Shown piece after piece: positions 34,172-44,176 of a DNA stretch of 64,000 bases. Each line of letters opens with the position of its first letter. The first letter of the stretch is position 1. Both the position numbers and the translations under genes were made by a program. The notes below the pieces were generated by a model. That model worked only from the letters and a program-made list of their open reading frames with translations, searched no databases and had not been told where the DNA came from. Location of the stretch: contig JAYQEA010000004.1 of the NCBI GenBank assembly GCA_038138625.1, positions 11,790 to 75,789 of the forward strand. The letters are read 5' to 3'. The stretch is from JAQXDR01 sp038138625. GTDB lineage: Bacteria; Pseudomonadota; Alphaproteobacteria; Rhodobacterales; Rhodobacteraceae.

Positions 34172-35893
34172 TTATGCCACAAGATCGTCAGGTGACAACG
34201 CAAACAGACCACCACTGCCTGCCCGCGCCTGAACAAGCAGACCACTGTGTTCCGGCAAGAGCCGCGTGATGTAGAAGTGTGCAAGACGCTCTTGCGCTTG
34301 TCCGGGCGCTGCCAAGGCTGCACGCAGATGGAAGTATCCTCCCAGCACTCTGGCAAAACCACGCTGATACGCAACCGACCCGGCAAACCGATCGGTCATA
34401 TCCCGGGCCACCATCCATTCGGTGGCTTCTCGCAGGGTCTCTGAAGCCTGCCAGACATGTTCGGCCAATTCAGGCAAGCTGCTGCGTGCTGTTTCAGCGC
34501 AGGCTTCGATTTCATCCAGTAACGCAAAGGCAGCCTCACCACCATCCATCATTTTGCGACCCACAAGATCCATAGACTGGATCCCGTTAGTGCCTTCGTA
34601 GATCGCGGTAACCCGAACGTCCCTGAAATACTGGGCCGCGCCCGTTTCTTCGACAAAGCCCATACCACCATGGACCTGAATGCCCAGATTTGCCACATCG
34701 ATACCCGTTTCGGTGCCAAAGCTTTTGGCAATGGGTGTTAGCAATGCGCCGCGCGCCTGCCACGCCGGATCACCTGTCGCATGTCCCATATCAAGCGCAA
34801 CAGCGCAGGCCAGTGCAATTGCACGGGCGGCTGTTATATCCGCCCGCATGCTGGCAAGCATCCGGCGCACATCGGCATGATCAATGATCGTGCCCGTTCC
34901 CCCTGCAACACCTGTGCGGCCTTGTTTGCGATCCTGTGCGTAGGCAAGCGCATGCTGGTAGGCTCCTTCGGCAACACCGATGCCTTGGATCCCGACACCC
35001 AGACGCGCGTTATTCATCATGGTGAACATGCACCGCATTCCGTCATTGGGTTCACCCACAAGCCAACCGCGTGCGCCCGAGAACTCCATCACAGCGGTGG
35101 GCGAGCCATGCAATCCCATCTTATGCTCGAGGCTCACAACCCGCAGATCATTTGCCGGGCCAAGGTTTCCGTTCTCGTCTGGAATGTATTTCGGTACCAA
35201 AAAAAGGCTTATTCCTTTCGTCCCGGGCACACTATCCGGCAGCCGTGCGAGCACCAGATGGCAGACATTGCTGGTAAAGTCGTTATCACCCCAACTGATA
35301 TAGATCTTTTGACCTGTTACGGCATAACTGCCATCGCCGTTGGGTTCAGCCTTGCTGCGCAACGCACCAACATCACTGCCTGCCTGTGGTTCAGTCAGGT
35401 TCATTGTACCGGACCATTCCCCACTTACCAGTTTGGGCAGATAAATTTCCTGCAACGCGGGTGAGGCATGGTTTTCAAGAGCCTCAATTTGTCCTTGGGT
35501 CATCAAGGGATTCAGCTGCAACGACAGGCAGGCACTGCTCATCATATCGTTGACCGTTGACGCGACAGTTTGCGGCAACGCCATTCCCCCCTGAGCCTCG
35601 GATGCTGTGATCCCGACCCAACCCCCTTCGGCGACGGCCTTGTAGCCATCGGCATAGCCCGGTGATGTGCGCACAACCCCATTCTCAAGGGTTGCAGGAC
35701 TAGTGTCGCCACTTCGCTGAAGCGGGGACAACACCTCTTCACACATCTTCCCAGCTTCGCTGAGAATAGCATCTACAGTATCAAAGCTGGCATCCGCAAA
35801 ACGTTCTGTTCCAGCAACGTGACTGTAATCTACGACGTGTTCCAACAAAAAACGCATTTCAGCGACAGGGGCGCGATAGGGCATTTGGGACAT
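34172..35893 (-). CDS. Large acyl-CoA dehydrogenase, DmdC-like
   Basis: 573 residues, longer than medium-chain enzymes (about 380) and similar in size and architecture to methylthiopropanoyl-CoA dehydrogenase (DmdC) and FadE5-like enzymes. Visible are the FAD/substrate segment (TMNLTEPQAGSDVGALRSKA), the catalytic Glu region (IYEGTNGIQSMDLVGRK) and a C-terminal helical extension after about residue 460. Roseobacters carry several DmdC paralogues, so dimethylsulfoniopropionate breakdown is possible but cannot be read from sequence alone. It is coupled to the hydrolase gene downstream. Confidence 0.9.
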   Translation of the reverse strand: MSQMPYRAPVAEMRFLLEHVVDYSHVAGTERFADASFDTVDAILSEAGKMCEEVLSPLQRSGDTSPATLENGVVRTSPGYADGYKAVAEGGWVGITASEAQGGMALPQTVASTVNDMMSSACLSLQLNPLMTQGQIEALENHASPALQEIYLPKLVSGEWSGTMNLTEPQAGSDVGALRSKAEPNGDGSYAVTGQKIYISWGDNDFTSNVCHLVLARLPDSVPGTKGISLFLVPKYIPDENGNLGPANDLRVVSLEHKMGLHGSPTAVMEFSGARGWLVGEPNDGMRCMFTMMNNARLGVGIQGIGVAEGAYQHALAYAQDRKQGRTGVAGGTGTIIDHADVRRMLASMRADITAARAIALACAVALDMGHATGDPAWQARGALLTPIAKSFGTETGIDVANLGIQVHGGMGFVEETGAAQYFRDVRVTAIYEGTNGIQSMDLVGRKMMDGGEAAFALLDEIEACAETARSSLPELAEHVWQASETLREATEWMVARDMTDRFAGSVAYQRGFARVLGGYFHLRAALAAPGQAQERLAHFYITRLLPEHSGLLVQARAGSGGLFALSPDDLVA

Positions 35894-36025
35894 CCTTCGA
35901 ATGGCGTGGCATCCTGCGACTGGGCGAGGTAATGAATATCACCATGACCCAAGCGGTCTAGCTGAATATAGAACATCCGGCGGTTGGGACGTCTACCGAA
36001 ACGCGGCGTCACGAAAGGGGCCCTG

Positions 36026-36967
36026 ATGCAGACGCGCATGTTAACAAACTGTTCAAAAGACGTGGCCACAGCCGCACACATCCTGTGCTCTGGTGGTCTG
36101 GTGGCACTTCCAACCGAAACAGTCTATGGGCTGGGTGCCGATGCAAGCAGTTCCAGCGCAGTTGCATCGATTTACGCGGCCAAAGAACGGCCAAGCTTCA
36201 ATCCCCTGATCGTCCATGTACATGATATACCGGCAGCAAAACGTTTGGTGCACTGGTCTGAAACGGCCGAACGGATTGCCCAGGCGTGTTGGCCCGGACC
36301 ATTGACCTTGGTGTTACCTTTACGCGATGATGCGCCGATCAGCCGTCTGGCTACAGCCGGGTTGGATACATTGGCCGTGCGGATCCCAGCACATCCGGTG
36401 ACCCGCGCCGTTTTAACCTGTGCGGATGTACCTGTTGCAGCCCCATCTGCAAACCCGTCTGGCCAAATCAGCCCGACCCGCGCAGCGCATGTGTTGCAGG
36501 GACTGGGAGGGCGCATTGATGCCATTATGGATGGCGGCCCGTGTCCTGTTGGGATCGAAAGTACGATCCTGGGTCTTATGGATTCCCCACAACTTCTTCG
36601 ACCGGGTGGCATTACCGAGGAAAAACTGGCCACCTATCTGGGCCACCCTCTGGCTCATAGATCCGAGAACGATGTCATAACAGCTGCGGGGCAAATGCAA
36701 TCTCATTATGCACCAAACGCTTCTGTCCGCCTAAATGCGGTATCCTTTGCCCTGAACGAAGCTCGCCTCGGCTTTGGACAGGTAGACTGTGACATGAATT
36801 TGTCTCGGAACGCTGACCTGTCAGAAGCCGCATCAAACTTGTTTGATCACCTGCATGAATTGGATACGCTTGGGTATGACCGGATTGCGGTTTCTCCCAT
36901 TCCCGATACTGGTCTGGGTGTGGCCATCAACGACAGATTGCAACGTGCCGCTGCTCCACGCGATTGA
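36026..36967 (+). CDS. L-threonylcarbamoyladenylate synthase (Sua5/YrdC)
   Basis: 313 residues. It makes the threonylcarbamoyl-AMP needed for the t6A modification of ANN-decoding tRNAs. The YrdC domain (about 1-190) has GGLVALPTETVYGLGADA and KERPSFNPLIVHVHD, and the Sua5 C-terminal domain follows after about residue 200 via an HYAPNA linker segment. The ATG at 36026 has GAAAGGGG upstream; an in-frame TTG at 35984 would add 14 residues. Confidence 0.93.
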   Translation: MQTRMLTNCSKDVATAAHILCSGGLVALPTETVYGLGADASSSSAVASIYAAKERPSFNPLIVHVHDIPAAKRLVHWSETAERIAQACWPGPLTLVLPLRDDAPISRLATAGLDTLAVRIPAHPVTRAVLTCADVPVAAPSANPSGQISPTRAAHVLQGLGGRIDAIMDGGPCPVGIESTILGLMDSPQLLRPGGITEEKLATYLGHPLAHRSENDVITAAGQMQSHYAPNASVRLNAVSFALNEARLGFGQVDCDMNLSRNADLSEAASNLFDHLHELDTLGYDRIAVSPIPDTGLGVAINDRLQRAAAPRD

Positions 36968-37011
36968 TCCTTAAATCTGTCAATAAAGATATTTTTCAAA
37001 AGCTGGAGCGA

Positions 37012-37590
37012 CTAGGCATGACCCGCCTGGGACGACAAAAGAAGGGGGTTTATTCCCAAAGACGCCATGGCCTTATCCCATTTTTCCAGATCAGGCGCAT
37101 CGAAAACAAGGTCTTGCGTCGCGTCGCATGTCAACCATGCGTTGCGCGCGATTTCACTTTCTAGCTGGCCCGCTCCCCATCCGGAATATCCAAGGGCAAT
37201 CAGGCTCTTGGAGGGGCCGCTGCCAGCACCAATAGATTCCAGAATATCCAATGTTGCAGTCATCCGAAAGCCTGTTTTCACCTGTACGGTGTTTACCGCA
37301 GACCTGTAATCTGCAGAATGCAGGACAAATCCTCGACCGGCCTCGACAGGGCCACCAATATATGCGCTCTGTTCACCTAAATTGATATTCACGCTTATAT
37401 CCAACTGCTTCATCAGCTTTTTCAAATTTACCTGATCGGTCGGTTTATTGACAATCAACCCCATGGCACCATCAGAGGAATGTGCACACAGATAGATCAC
37501 ACTCCGGTCAAAACGCGGGTCACCCATGCCGGGCATGGCGATCAGTATCTTACCAGTCAAATCGGTTGGGGTTTCAAGCGTGGTAGTCAT
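37012..37590 (-). CDS. YqgE/AlgH family protein
   Basis: 192 residues with the family hallmarks: GKILIAMPGMGDPRFDRSVI near the N-terminus, MGLIVNKP, YIGGPVE and GYSGWGAGQLESEIARNAWL. The family is widespread in proteobacteria and of unclear biochemical role. The gene is divergent from the DsbD-alpha-like gene (126 bases between starts), and convergent with the Sua5 gene. Confidence 0.93.
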   Translation of the reverse strand: MTTTLETPTDLTGKILIAMPGMGDPRFDRSVIYLCAHSSDGAMGLIVNKPTDQVNLKKLMKQLDISVNINLGEQSAYIGGPVEAGRGFVLHSADYRSAVNTVQVKTGFRMTATLDILESIGAGSGPSKSLIALGYSGWGAGQLESEIARNAWLTCDATQDLVFDAPDLEKWDKAMASLGINPLLLSSQAGHA

Positions 37591-37716
37591 TTAGGCCCTT
37601 CGCGTGCGATTTTCTTATACAACGATGGTGTGCGCGATACAAATGAACAAGTCCCTTACGCCGGAGTCGCACAATCGTGACTTGGCATTGCTACAAAATC
37701 CCGCCATTTTCACGAT

Positions 37717-38505
37717 ATGATATCACGTCTCGCCTCTTTCCTTGTCGCCCTTGTTATTTCTGTGCCCGCGAGCGCGCAGCAACAGCACATATCTGCCGAT
37801 ATTCTCACCGGATGGCGGACGAGCAGCGACAATCACATCGCAGCAATCGTTTTAACCATGACGCCCGGCTGGCATACTTATTGGCGCGCGCCCGGCGATG
37901 CGGGAGTGCCACCCGTCATGGACTGGTCACAATCTCGCAATCTGTCCTCCGTTGATGTGCTTTGGCCCACGCCTTCAGTGTATTGGACAGATGGCTTTCG
38001 GTCGATCGTCTATAACGATAAAGTCATCCTGCCCCTCGTGATCAGTCCAAAATCTGAGGGAGATATTCGCTTGGTCGGCTCTCTCCAGCTTGGCGTATGC
38101 AAGGATATCTGCATACCGGCCCGCCTTGAGGTGAACGCCCACCTGCTCAAAGACGCCGTACGCATAGACAGCAAAATCGCGGCTGCCATGGCCGATCAGC
38201 CCTATAGCGCAGCAGAAGGCAATGTGTCGAAGGTGTCGTGTCAGATCCTGCCCGATCCAAGGGGCCTGAGGCTGATAACAAGCTTGGAATTACCACGCAT
38301 CGGTCAGACAGAAGACGTCGTTGTAGAAACCAATAATCCCAAGATCTGGGTGGCTGCACCAAAAACACAGCGAACCGACAACCATTTAAAAATCGAAACG
38401 CACATGATCCATGTTGACGGGTCAAACATTCTGCTGGAGCGTTCCGGTTTACGTTTCACAGTTCTCGGCGACACGCACGCCATTGATATTCAAGGCTGCG
38501 GCTAA
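37717..38505 (+). CDS. Periplasmic DsbD alpha-domain protein, stand-alone
   Basis: 262 residues with a clear signal peptide (MISRLASFLVALVISVPASA). The body matches the N-terminal (alpha) domain of DsbD: PGWHTYWRAPGDAGVPP, a WPTP segment and the Cys pair Cys128/Cys132 in LGVCKDICIPA, the redox pair that passes electrons to periplasmic clients. The membrane (beta) and thioredoxin (gamma) parts are absent, so it probably works with a separate CcdA/DsbD-like protein. It is convergent with the RND permease gene, 16 bases between stops. Confidence 0.85.
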   Translation: MISRLASFLVALVISVPASAQQQHISADILTGWRTSSDNHIAAIVLTMTPGWHTYWRAPGDAGVPPVMDWSQSRNLSSVDVLWPTPSVYWTDGFRSIVYNDKVILPLVISPKSEGDIRLVGSLQLGVCKDICIPARLEVNAHLLKDAVRIDSKIAAAMADQPYSAAEGNVSKVSCQILPDPRGLRLITSLELPRIGQTEDVVVETNNPKIWVAAPKTQRTDNHLKIETHMIHVDGSNILLERSGLRFTVLGDTHAIDIQGCG

Positions 38506-38521
38506 TCTCAAACGTTAGACG

Positions 38522-41500
38522 TCATTTTTCTTCTTTGGGTGCCGGACGCGGGCGGGCCAGCCGCCCAACGGGTTGAATGGCATCACCTGACGGTCCCATG
38601 AACGCTGAAAATGTGTCGGTCATGGACAAACTAACCGGGTTTGTGGCAGCCGAAGCCTGAGGCTCAACAGGTTCGGTTGGTGCAGGAGCCGGCTCTTGAG
38701 GCGCGACTTCGGGAGGGATGTCTTCGCCCATCTCCAAAGCCAGCTCAAGCATCTCCGGAGAGAGTTTGGGATTGACCTGCGCAGTGGCTTTCGTCGATTG
38801 CGCCGCCTTTGGCAGAGATGAGTGTCGCGTGGCTGAGGTGTCCTCCGCAGCCGCTGTTTGCGTCTGGGTCTGCGCATCCACGCTTTGCGCCGGGGTCGCA
38901 GCATCCTTAATGGTCTCAGGCGGCAGCAGGCGGGCTGCTTTCAGACGTTCTGCTATAGGCGTACGGCGCACCTCTGCATCTGATACCAATTCGGCAGCGG
39001 GCTCAGCCGGATCTGGTTCGTTTTCCATGATTTGTGGCTGGGGGTCTGCCGTTTCAGTATGCACCTGATCTGATGCGGCCTCTGGCTGCGCTATATCTTT
39101 GGGCGCCAAGGATTCAGCCTCTTGCAGCGCTTGCCCCAAAGACACTGGCTCTGCCTGATCCTCGGGCTCTTGATTTACTGGAAGCGCGTCATCCAGGCCG
39201 GTGTCCTGATCGGCGGTGATCGGCGGCTGTGGGGATATCTGTGATTTCAAAGCCTCTTGCGAGGCTTCATCAGTCTTAGCCGGTGGTTTCTGGTTGTCGA
39301 TCACAGCGTCGCTGGCTGCAGCATCTTCTGACGGCAGGGCGTCGTCAGACGGCGTAATAGCGGGTGCGGGGGGTTGTGCCGGTGACGCAACCTTTGCCGG
39401 TGCAGTGGGCGCGTCGTCGTCCAACGGTGGTCTGTTAAATTTTGGCGTGGCCCCACGTTTTCCGGAAAAGAATGAGACGCTGCCTTTTTTGTGCCGCGTC
39501 TCATGACGCCTTGCATCCGTATCAATCGAGGGCGCGGCTTTAGAAGATGTAGGAATTGGATTTTCCTGCGCGGTGACAGTGTCCTCTTGTAATGTATTTG
39601 GCATCACGGCATCTGAAGGGACCTGATGGCTGGGCGGCTGCAAGGCCGACGCAGAGTCTGGAATGGTGTCTTGCGCGGTGTCCAAAGGCACATCCGACGG
39701 ATCATCCCGGGTAGCAGGCTGGTGTTGTTTTGTCTGTGCCGGCAGGGGCGATGATATATTCAATTGCGGCGCGTCGCTATCGGTTGGAAGCCTGTCGATA
39801 CGCTCTGCTGCGTCCAGAACAGCCCGATCCGCTATGCCTCCGGCAAGGGCGTCCCCGATTGCCTTTTCCAAGGGGCTTTGCGCGGGTGCACCATAGCTCC
39901 GGCGAATATCATCCTGTGGCATCGGCGACGTTGGTTGTTGGGCAGTGACTTGCCCCTGCTCGACCACAACGGCATCTATTGGGGCTGCAGCGTCGTCGAG
40001 GGCCAGCCCATGACCGCCTGATTGTTCATCCATGAGCCATGCCGTCCCTTGTTCGCGCTCCAACTCTCCCATCGTGACCTCATCGCCAGGACCCGGCGCG
40101 GGCGTTCTCCATGCTTGGATCGCAGATACCAGCCACCCCAACCCCATATATCGATGGGACGGCTGGCCATTTCTTGTTTCAGAAGACGGCGCTGAAACAA
40201 CGCTTTGACCTTGGCGCACATCCGCACCACGCAATGTGCGCAGAGACGGCGCATTTGCCCCAGCAGATGAAGCGGGTGTTATGTCGATTTTAGGAGGCTG
40301 GGTCATGTCGGGCTCCGACAGTGAAGGCACAGACAAATCCTCTGATACCACAGGTTCAGAAACGGATTGCGCATGCAAAGAAGGATCGGGATCTTCTGCG
40401 ACGTTCAGGTCCAGAACATCGGCGTTGACAGGTTCAGCGTCTTGCGGGAGCGAGCCGGTCGCCTGTTTGACCAAGAGCCTGCCATCAAGAGTGTCCCCGG
40501 ATATTGGAGTGTCAAAGGCTGCTGTCCCCGCTGGGTCAGGCATCGACGGCATACGCCGTGATGTATCAACAGGTTCTTTTGGACCGCGGTTCAACAGGCC
40601 ACCCAATCTGGTTCCAGCGCGGCCCACAGCTCTGGAGAATCCTCCCTGCTGCGCGGTCGATACGTCCAACATGGGTGCGTCCGACTGTCCTGCCATAGCG
40701 GCCAAGGGGGCTGGCGCCGTCGTAAGGGCGCGGCCCATTGGCCGAGGCGCGCCAGAGCTGTCAAGCGGTGGCAATTTACCTTTGGCTCCAATCGACACAA
40801 GCCACACAATATTGGCAATCAACAGGCCTGCTAAAATAACCAGTAAGCCACGGAAATAGGCCGAGATTGCAGCAAATTCAGGGGATACGCCGTCATTCAT
40901 CATGAAAGCTATCCATGGATGGGCCTCACCCCAAAAAATCGCATGTCCAATCGTCGGGCCAAGCCAGATAAACATCGCGGCCAACGCCCAAGACGACATC
41001 AGTCGCACCCCACGCTGACGGAACCTCAAATTCACCAAGGACTGGCGCATAAGCTGCGATACATCAGCCTGAATAGCCATCAATGCCGGTATGACAAGCA
41101 GCACCAGCAGCATTCCAAATCCAAGACCAAACACCAGCGTGATCACCGTGGGCTTGAGAAATTGCGCATCGCTGGATGTCTCGAACAAGAGCGGGCTCAA
41201 TCCCAGCACGGTGGTCAATGTCGTCAGCAAAACGGCCCGTAAACGATCTGATGCGCCATCTATGATCGATGGAATGATCCCGCGGTCCTTGGTGTAACCA
41301 TCAATCTGGGTCACCAAAACAATGCTGTCATTGATGATGATACCGGTCATACCCAACAAGCCCACAACACTGAACATGCTCAGCGCCTGACCCATCGCCC
41401 AATGTCCAAACAAGGCACCAACCAAACCGAACGGAATGACCGACATCACCACAAGTGGTCGCGTCCAAGAGGCAAAGACCCAAGATAAGGTCAAAAATAT

Positions 41501-44176
41501 CCCAGCAAGAACAACACCCAATGCAAACAATGCGTCCTTTTGAAAGCGGGACTCATCCTCGTTCAATCCTGCCAGTCGCCAATCAACCAAATGCACACTG
41601 GCGATGTAAGGCAGGATTTCATTCTCCAGTTGGGCATTGATGGTATTGGCCAATTCGGCGTTCTCGCCATCAATATCACCAGAAACAGTGACGAGTCTGA
41701 GCCCATTCTCACGTCGCACCGAGGCAAAACTCGGCCGGCTTTGAACGCTGACGATATCAGCCAGCTGTACGTAGGTCCCTTCGGGATTACGCAACTGCAT
41801 TCGTTCAAGGAAGTCAGCGGTCAGCTCGCCCTTGGGCAAGATAACGGTTATGGTGGCGGTTCGTGTCCCGACAGGAAATGTCGCCGCCTCGATGCCTGCA
41901 ATCCGATTGCGCAACACTGCGCCCAGTTGATCAATTGTAAAGCCCAAGGCGCGACCATGTGGGGTCAATTCCAAAATCAGTTCTTCGTTGTCATACGCAA
42001 GGCTGTCTTCCAGCCCGGTTACACCTTCAATTCCAGACAACTGCGACTTGAGCTCTTCCGCAGCTGCCTTAAGCTTTTCTGTAGAGTTACCAAAAAATTG
42101 TACCGACAGGCTATCGCCACCCGGCCCCAGCCGCCATCGGCGGAAACTGACTGTCTCTTGAAGTGGATGACGGCGGTATTCATTCTGCAGTCGGCTGGTG
42201 AATTCGCGCGTGCTGTAAGGTTTTTGCCCGGGCGGAATACGTAAATCACGATCGAGTAATTCAATAGCAATCGCGCCCAGATTATCCGGGCTTTGCGTTT
42301 CAGATCCCGATAGGCCGCGTCCGGTGTTACCCCCAATTTCACCCAGCACATGCACCACCGGGTTTATACCGTACTCTTCCTCGTAGCGGGCCCCGACAGC
42401 CGCCACCGCCCGTTGCAATTCCTGCATCATTTCAAGGCTGTCTTGACGATCGGCATCTGGCGTCATGGCAAAGTTACCACTGATGCGCGGCTGTTCCGGC
42501 GGTACGAAAAAGACCCAACGCACGCTGCCATTTAATAAAAGCGACACTTGCAGAGCCAACAAAAAGACTGCAAAGGCTAAAACAACATATCGTCCCTTGA
42601 TGACATAGCCCATCGCACGCCGGAACACGCGATCGCGAAAAATGGCAAACCATTTATTGACGACTTGCGAAGGTGCATCAGCCCAGCTCTGGACATCACG
42701 ATACCGCAAAGCGGTTGCCATGTGATGTGGCAAAATCAAAAAGCATTCCAAAAGAGACGCTGCCAGAACCGCAATCACAGTAAACGGAATATCAGACAAA
42801 AACCGGCCAAAGCCGCCTCCGACCGCCATCAGTCCAAAAAAGGCGATAATCGTGGTTATCGTCGCTGAAAAAACGGGGCGCGACATACGTGCCGCAGCAT
42901 TTTCGGCTGCGGTATAGGCATCTTCTCCCATACGAGATCGGGCATCTGCGTGCTCTCCGACCACAATGGCATCATCCACGACGATACCTAGGGTAATAAT
43001 CAACGCAAACAGCGATATCATATTAAAGGTCAAACCGGCGCTATACATCAACGCAACAGCCGCGAGCATTGCCGTCGGGATGCCCATGGCAACCCAAAAG
43101 GCTGTCCGCCAGTTCAAAAACAAAAACAAAAGGACCAGAACAAGAGCCAGACCCATGGCCCCGTTCGCCAGCAAGATGTTGATCCGCCCCTGTATGGCCT
43201 CGGCCCGGGTGCGGATCAGTTCTATGCGCGATCCTGATGGCAGCGAGCGCACCATATCATCGGCAACGCTTTGAACCGTATCCTGAATATCGATTATGTC
43301 GCCAGAGGCGTTTCGATCCACCCTGATGGATACGGCCGTATCATTGCCTACATAATACGCACGCAGTCGGTCGGCGCCTTCAACACGGATGTCTGCAATG
43401 TCACCAACAGTCAGCTTCTGACCGTCGGAAAAAGATCGTAAGGTGATGCCCGCAATCTCGGCCGCTGACCTCTTTTCGACACCCGCACGCACCCGCGCGC
43501 CCGCCCCCTGAACATCACCTGCGGCGTCTGCGTTGACCTCTGCCGCAATTGCGGCGGCAATCTCTGCCATAGTTACGTCATTTGCGACAAGGCTTGCCGT
43601 CGACACTTCGACCACAGTCCCCGGTGCAGCAACCCCCCTGATGGAGGTCCTCGTGACGCCTTCGGCAAAAAGCCGTGCCACCATTTCATCTGCGTAACCA
43701 GCAGTTTGATCGATTCCGACGGGGCTGGAGATGACAACATCGGCCACGCGGGACACAAATGAGCTAAAACTTTGCGACACCTCCGCATCAGCCGGCAGGC
43801 CGGTTAACCCCTGAAGAACCTCTGACACGTCTGCCGTAGCTGTCTGCATATCCCAGCCATTTTCAAACTGTAAAAATACAGTGCCGCGGCCTTCTTGTGA
43901 AAATGCAGACGAACTTTCGACACCATCCACAGCTCGCAGCGCAGGCTCCAGAATGAGCATGATGGACGTGTCCAGATCTTCTGCACTGGCATTATTAAGC
44001 GTGGTGTTCACACGAATGGATTCGCGAATATCGTCGGGAAAGAACTGCACCCGCATATTCTGCATGGCCCACAGACCCGCTCCGATCATAATTACCATCA
44101 ACAAGTTGGCCATGGTCGTATGACGCGTGAAATACGAAAAAACGGCCCAAACAGAGTTTCTGGCACCAACCATCAA
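38522..44176 (-). CDS. RND efflux permease with a 750-residue disordered C-terminal tail
   Basis: 1884 residues. Residues 1 to about 1050 form a complete AcrB-type RND pump: N-terminal helix, porter domains (FSQEGRGTVFLQFENG) and the helix-4 proton-relay segment (TLGIVVDDAIVVGEHADARS). Two more predicted helices follow (SSWALAAMFIWLGPTIG and RGLLVILAGLLIANIVWLVS), up to about residue 1125. The remaining 750 residues are Pro-, Ala-, Ser-, Asp- and Gln-rich and look disordered, presumably in the cytoplasm. A family member normally ends near residue 1050-1150. The ATG overlaps the adaptor stop (ATGA). Substrate unknown. Confidence 0.9.
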   Translation of the reverse strand: MMVGARNSVWAVFSYFTRHTTMANLLMVIMIGAGLWAMQNMRVQFFPDDIRESIRVNTTLNNASAEDLDTSIMLILEPALRAVDGVESSSAFSQEGRGTVFLQFENGWDMQTATADVSEVLQGLTGLPADAEVSQSFSSFVSRVADVVISSPVGIDQTAGYADEMVARLFAEGVTRTSIRGVAAPGTVVEVSTASLVANDVTMAEIAAAIAAEVNADAAGDVQGAGARVRAGVEKRSAAEIAGITLRSFSDGQKLTVGDIADIRVEGADRLRAYYVGNDTAVSIRVDRNASGDIIDIQDTVQSVADDMVRSLPSGSRIELIRTRAEAIQGRINILLANGAMGLALVLVLLFLFLNWRTAFWVAMGIPTAMLAAVALMYSAGLTFNMISLFALIITLGIVVDDAIVVGEHADARSRMGEDAYTAAENAAARMSRPVFSATITTIIAFFGLMAVGGGFGRFLSDIPFTVIAVLAASLLECFLILPHHMATALRYRDVQSWADAPSQVVNKWFAIFRDRVFRRAMGYVIKGRYVVLAFAVFLLALQVSLLLNGSVRWVFFVPPEQPRISGNFAMTPDADRQDSLEMMQELQRAVAAVGARYEEEYGINPVVHVLGEIGGNTGRGLSGSETQSPDNLGAIAIELLDRDLRIPPGQKPYSTREFTSRLQNEYRRHPLQETVSFRRWRLGPGGDSLSVQFFGNSTEKLKAAAEELKSQLSGIEGVTGLEDSLAYDNEELILELTPHGRALGFTIDQLGAVLRNRIAGIEAATFPVGTRTATITVILPKGELTADFLERMQLRNPEGTYVQLADIVSVQSRPSFASVRRENGLRLVTVSGDIDGENAELANTINAQLENEILPYIASVHLVDWRLAGLNEDESRFQKDALFALGVVLAGIFLTLSWVFASWTRPLVVMSVIPFGLVGALFGHWAMGQALSMFSVVGLLGMTGIIINDSIVLVTQIDGYTKDRGIIPSIIDGASDRLRAVLLTTLTTVLGLSPLLFETSSDAQFLKPTVITLVFGLGFGMLLVLLVIPALMAIQADVSQLMRQSLVNLRFRQRGVRLMSSWALAAMFIWLGPTIGHAIFWGEAHPWIAFMMNDGVSPEFAAISAYFRGLLVILAGLLIANIVWLVSIGAKGKLPPLDSSGAPRPMGRALTTAPAPLAAMAGQSDAPMLDVSTAQQGGFSRAVGRAGTRLGGLLNRGPKEPVDTSRRMPSMPDPAGTAAFDTPISGDTLDGRLLVKQATGSLPQDAEPVNADVLDLNVAEDPDPSLHAQSVSEPVVSEDLSVPSLSEPDMTQPPKIDITPASSAGANAPSLRTLRGADVRQGQSVVSAPSSETRNGQPSHRYMGLGWLVSAIQAWRTPAPGPGDEVTMGELEREQGTAWLMDEQSGGHGLALDDAAAPIDAVVVEQGQVTAQQPTSPMPQDDIRRSYGAPAQSPLEKAIGDALAGGIADRAVLDAAERIDRLPTDSDAPQLNISSPLPAQTKQHQPATRDDPSDVPLDTAQDTIPDSASALQPPSHQVPSDAVMPNTLQEDTVTAQENPIPTSSKAAPSIDTDARRHETRHKKGSVSFFSGKRGATPKFNRPPLDDDAPTAPAKVASPAQPPAPAITPSDDALPSEDAAASDAVIDNQKPPAKTDEASQEALKSQISPQPPITADQDTGLDDALPVNQEPEDQAEPVSLGQALQEAESLAPKDIAQPEAASDQVHTETADPQPQIMENEPDPAEPAAELVSDAEVRRTPIAERLKAARLLPPETIKDAATPAQSVDAQTQTQTAAAEDTSATRHSSLPKAAQSTKATAQVNPKLSPEMLELALEMGEDIPPEVAPQEPAPAPTEPVEPQASAATNPVSLSMTDTFSAFMGPSGDAIQPVGRLARPRPAPKEEK

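Noticed and set aside
38522..40790. RND permease tail as a separate gene or frameshifted fusion
   Set aside because: The frame is continuous, and I see no internal stop, N run or second gene start with a ribosome binding site at the junction.
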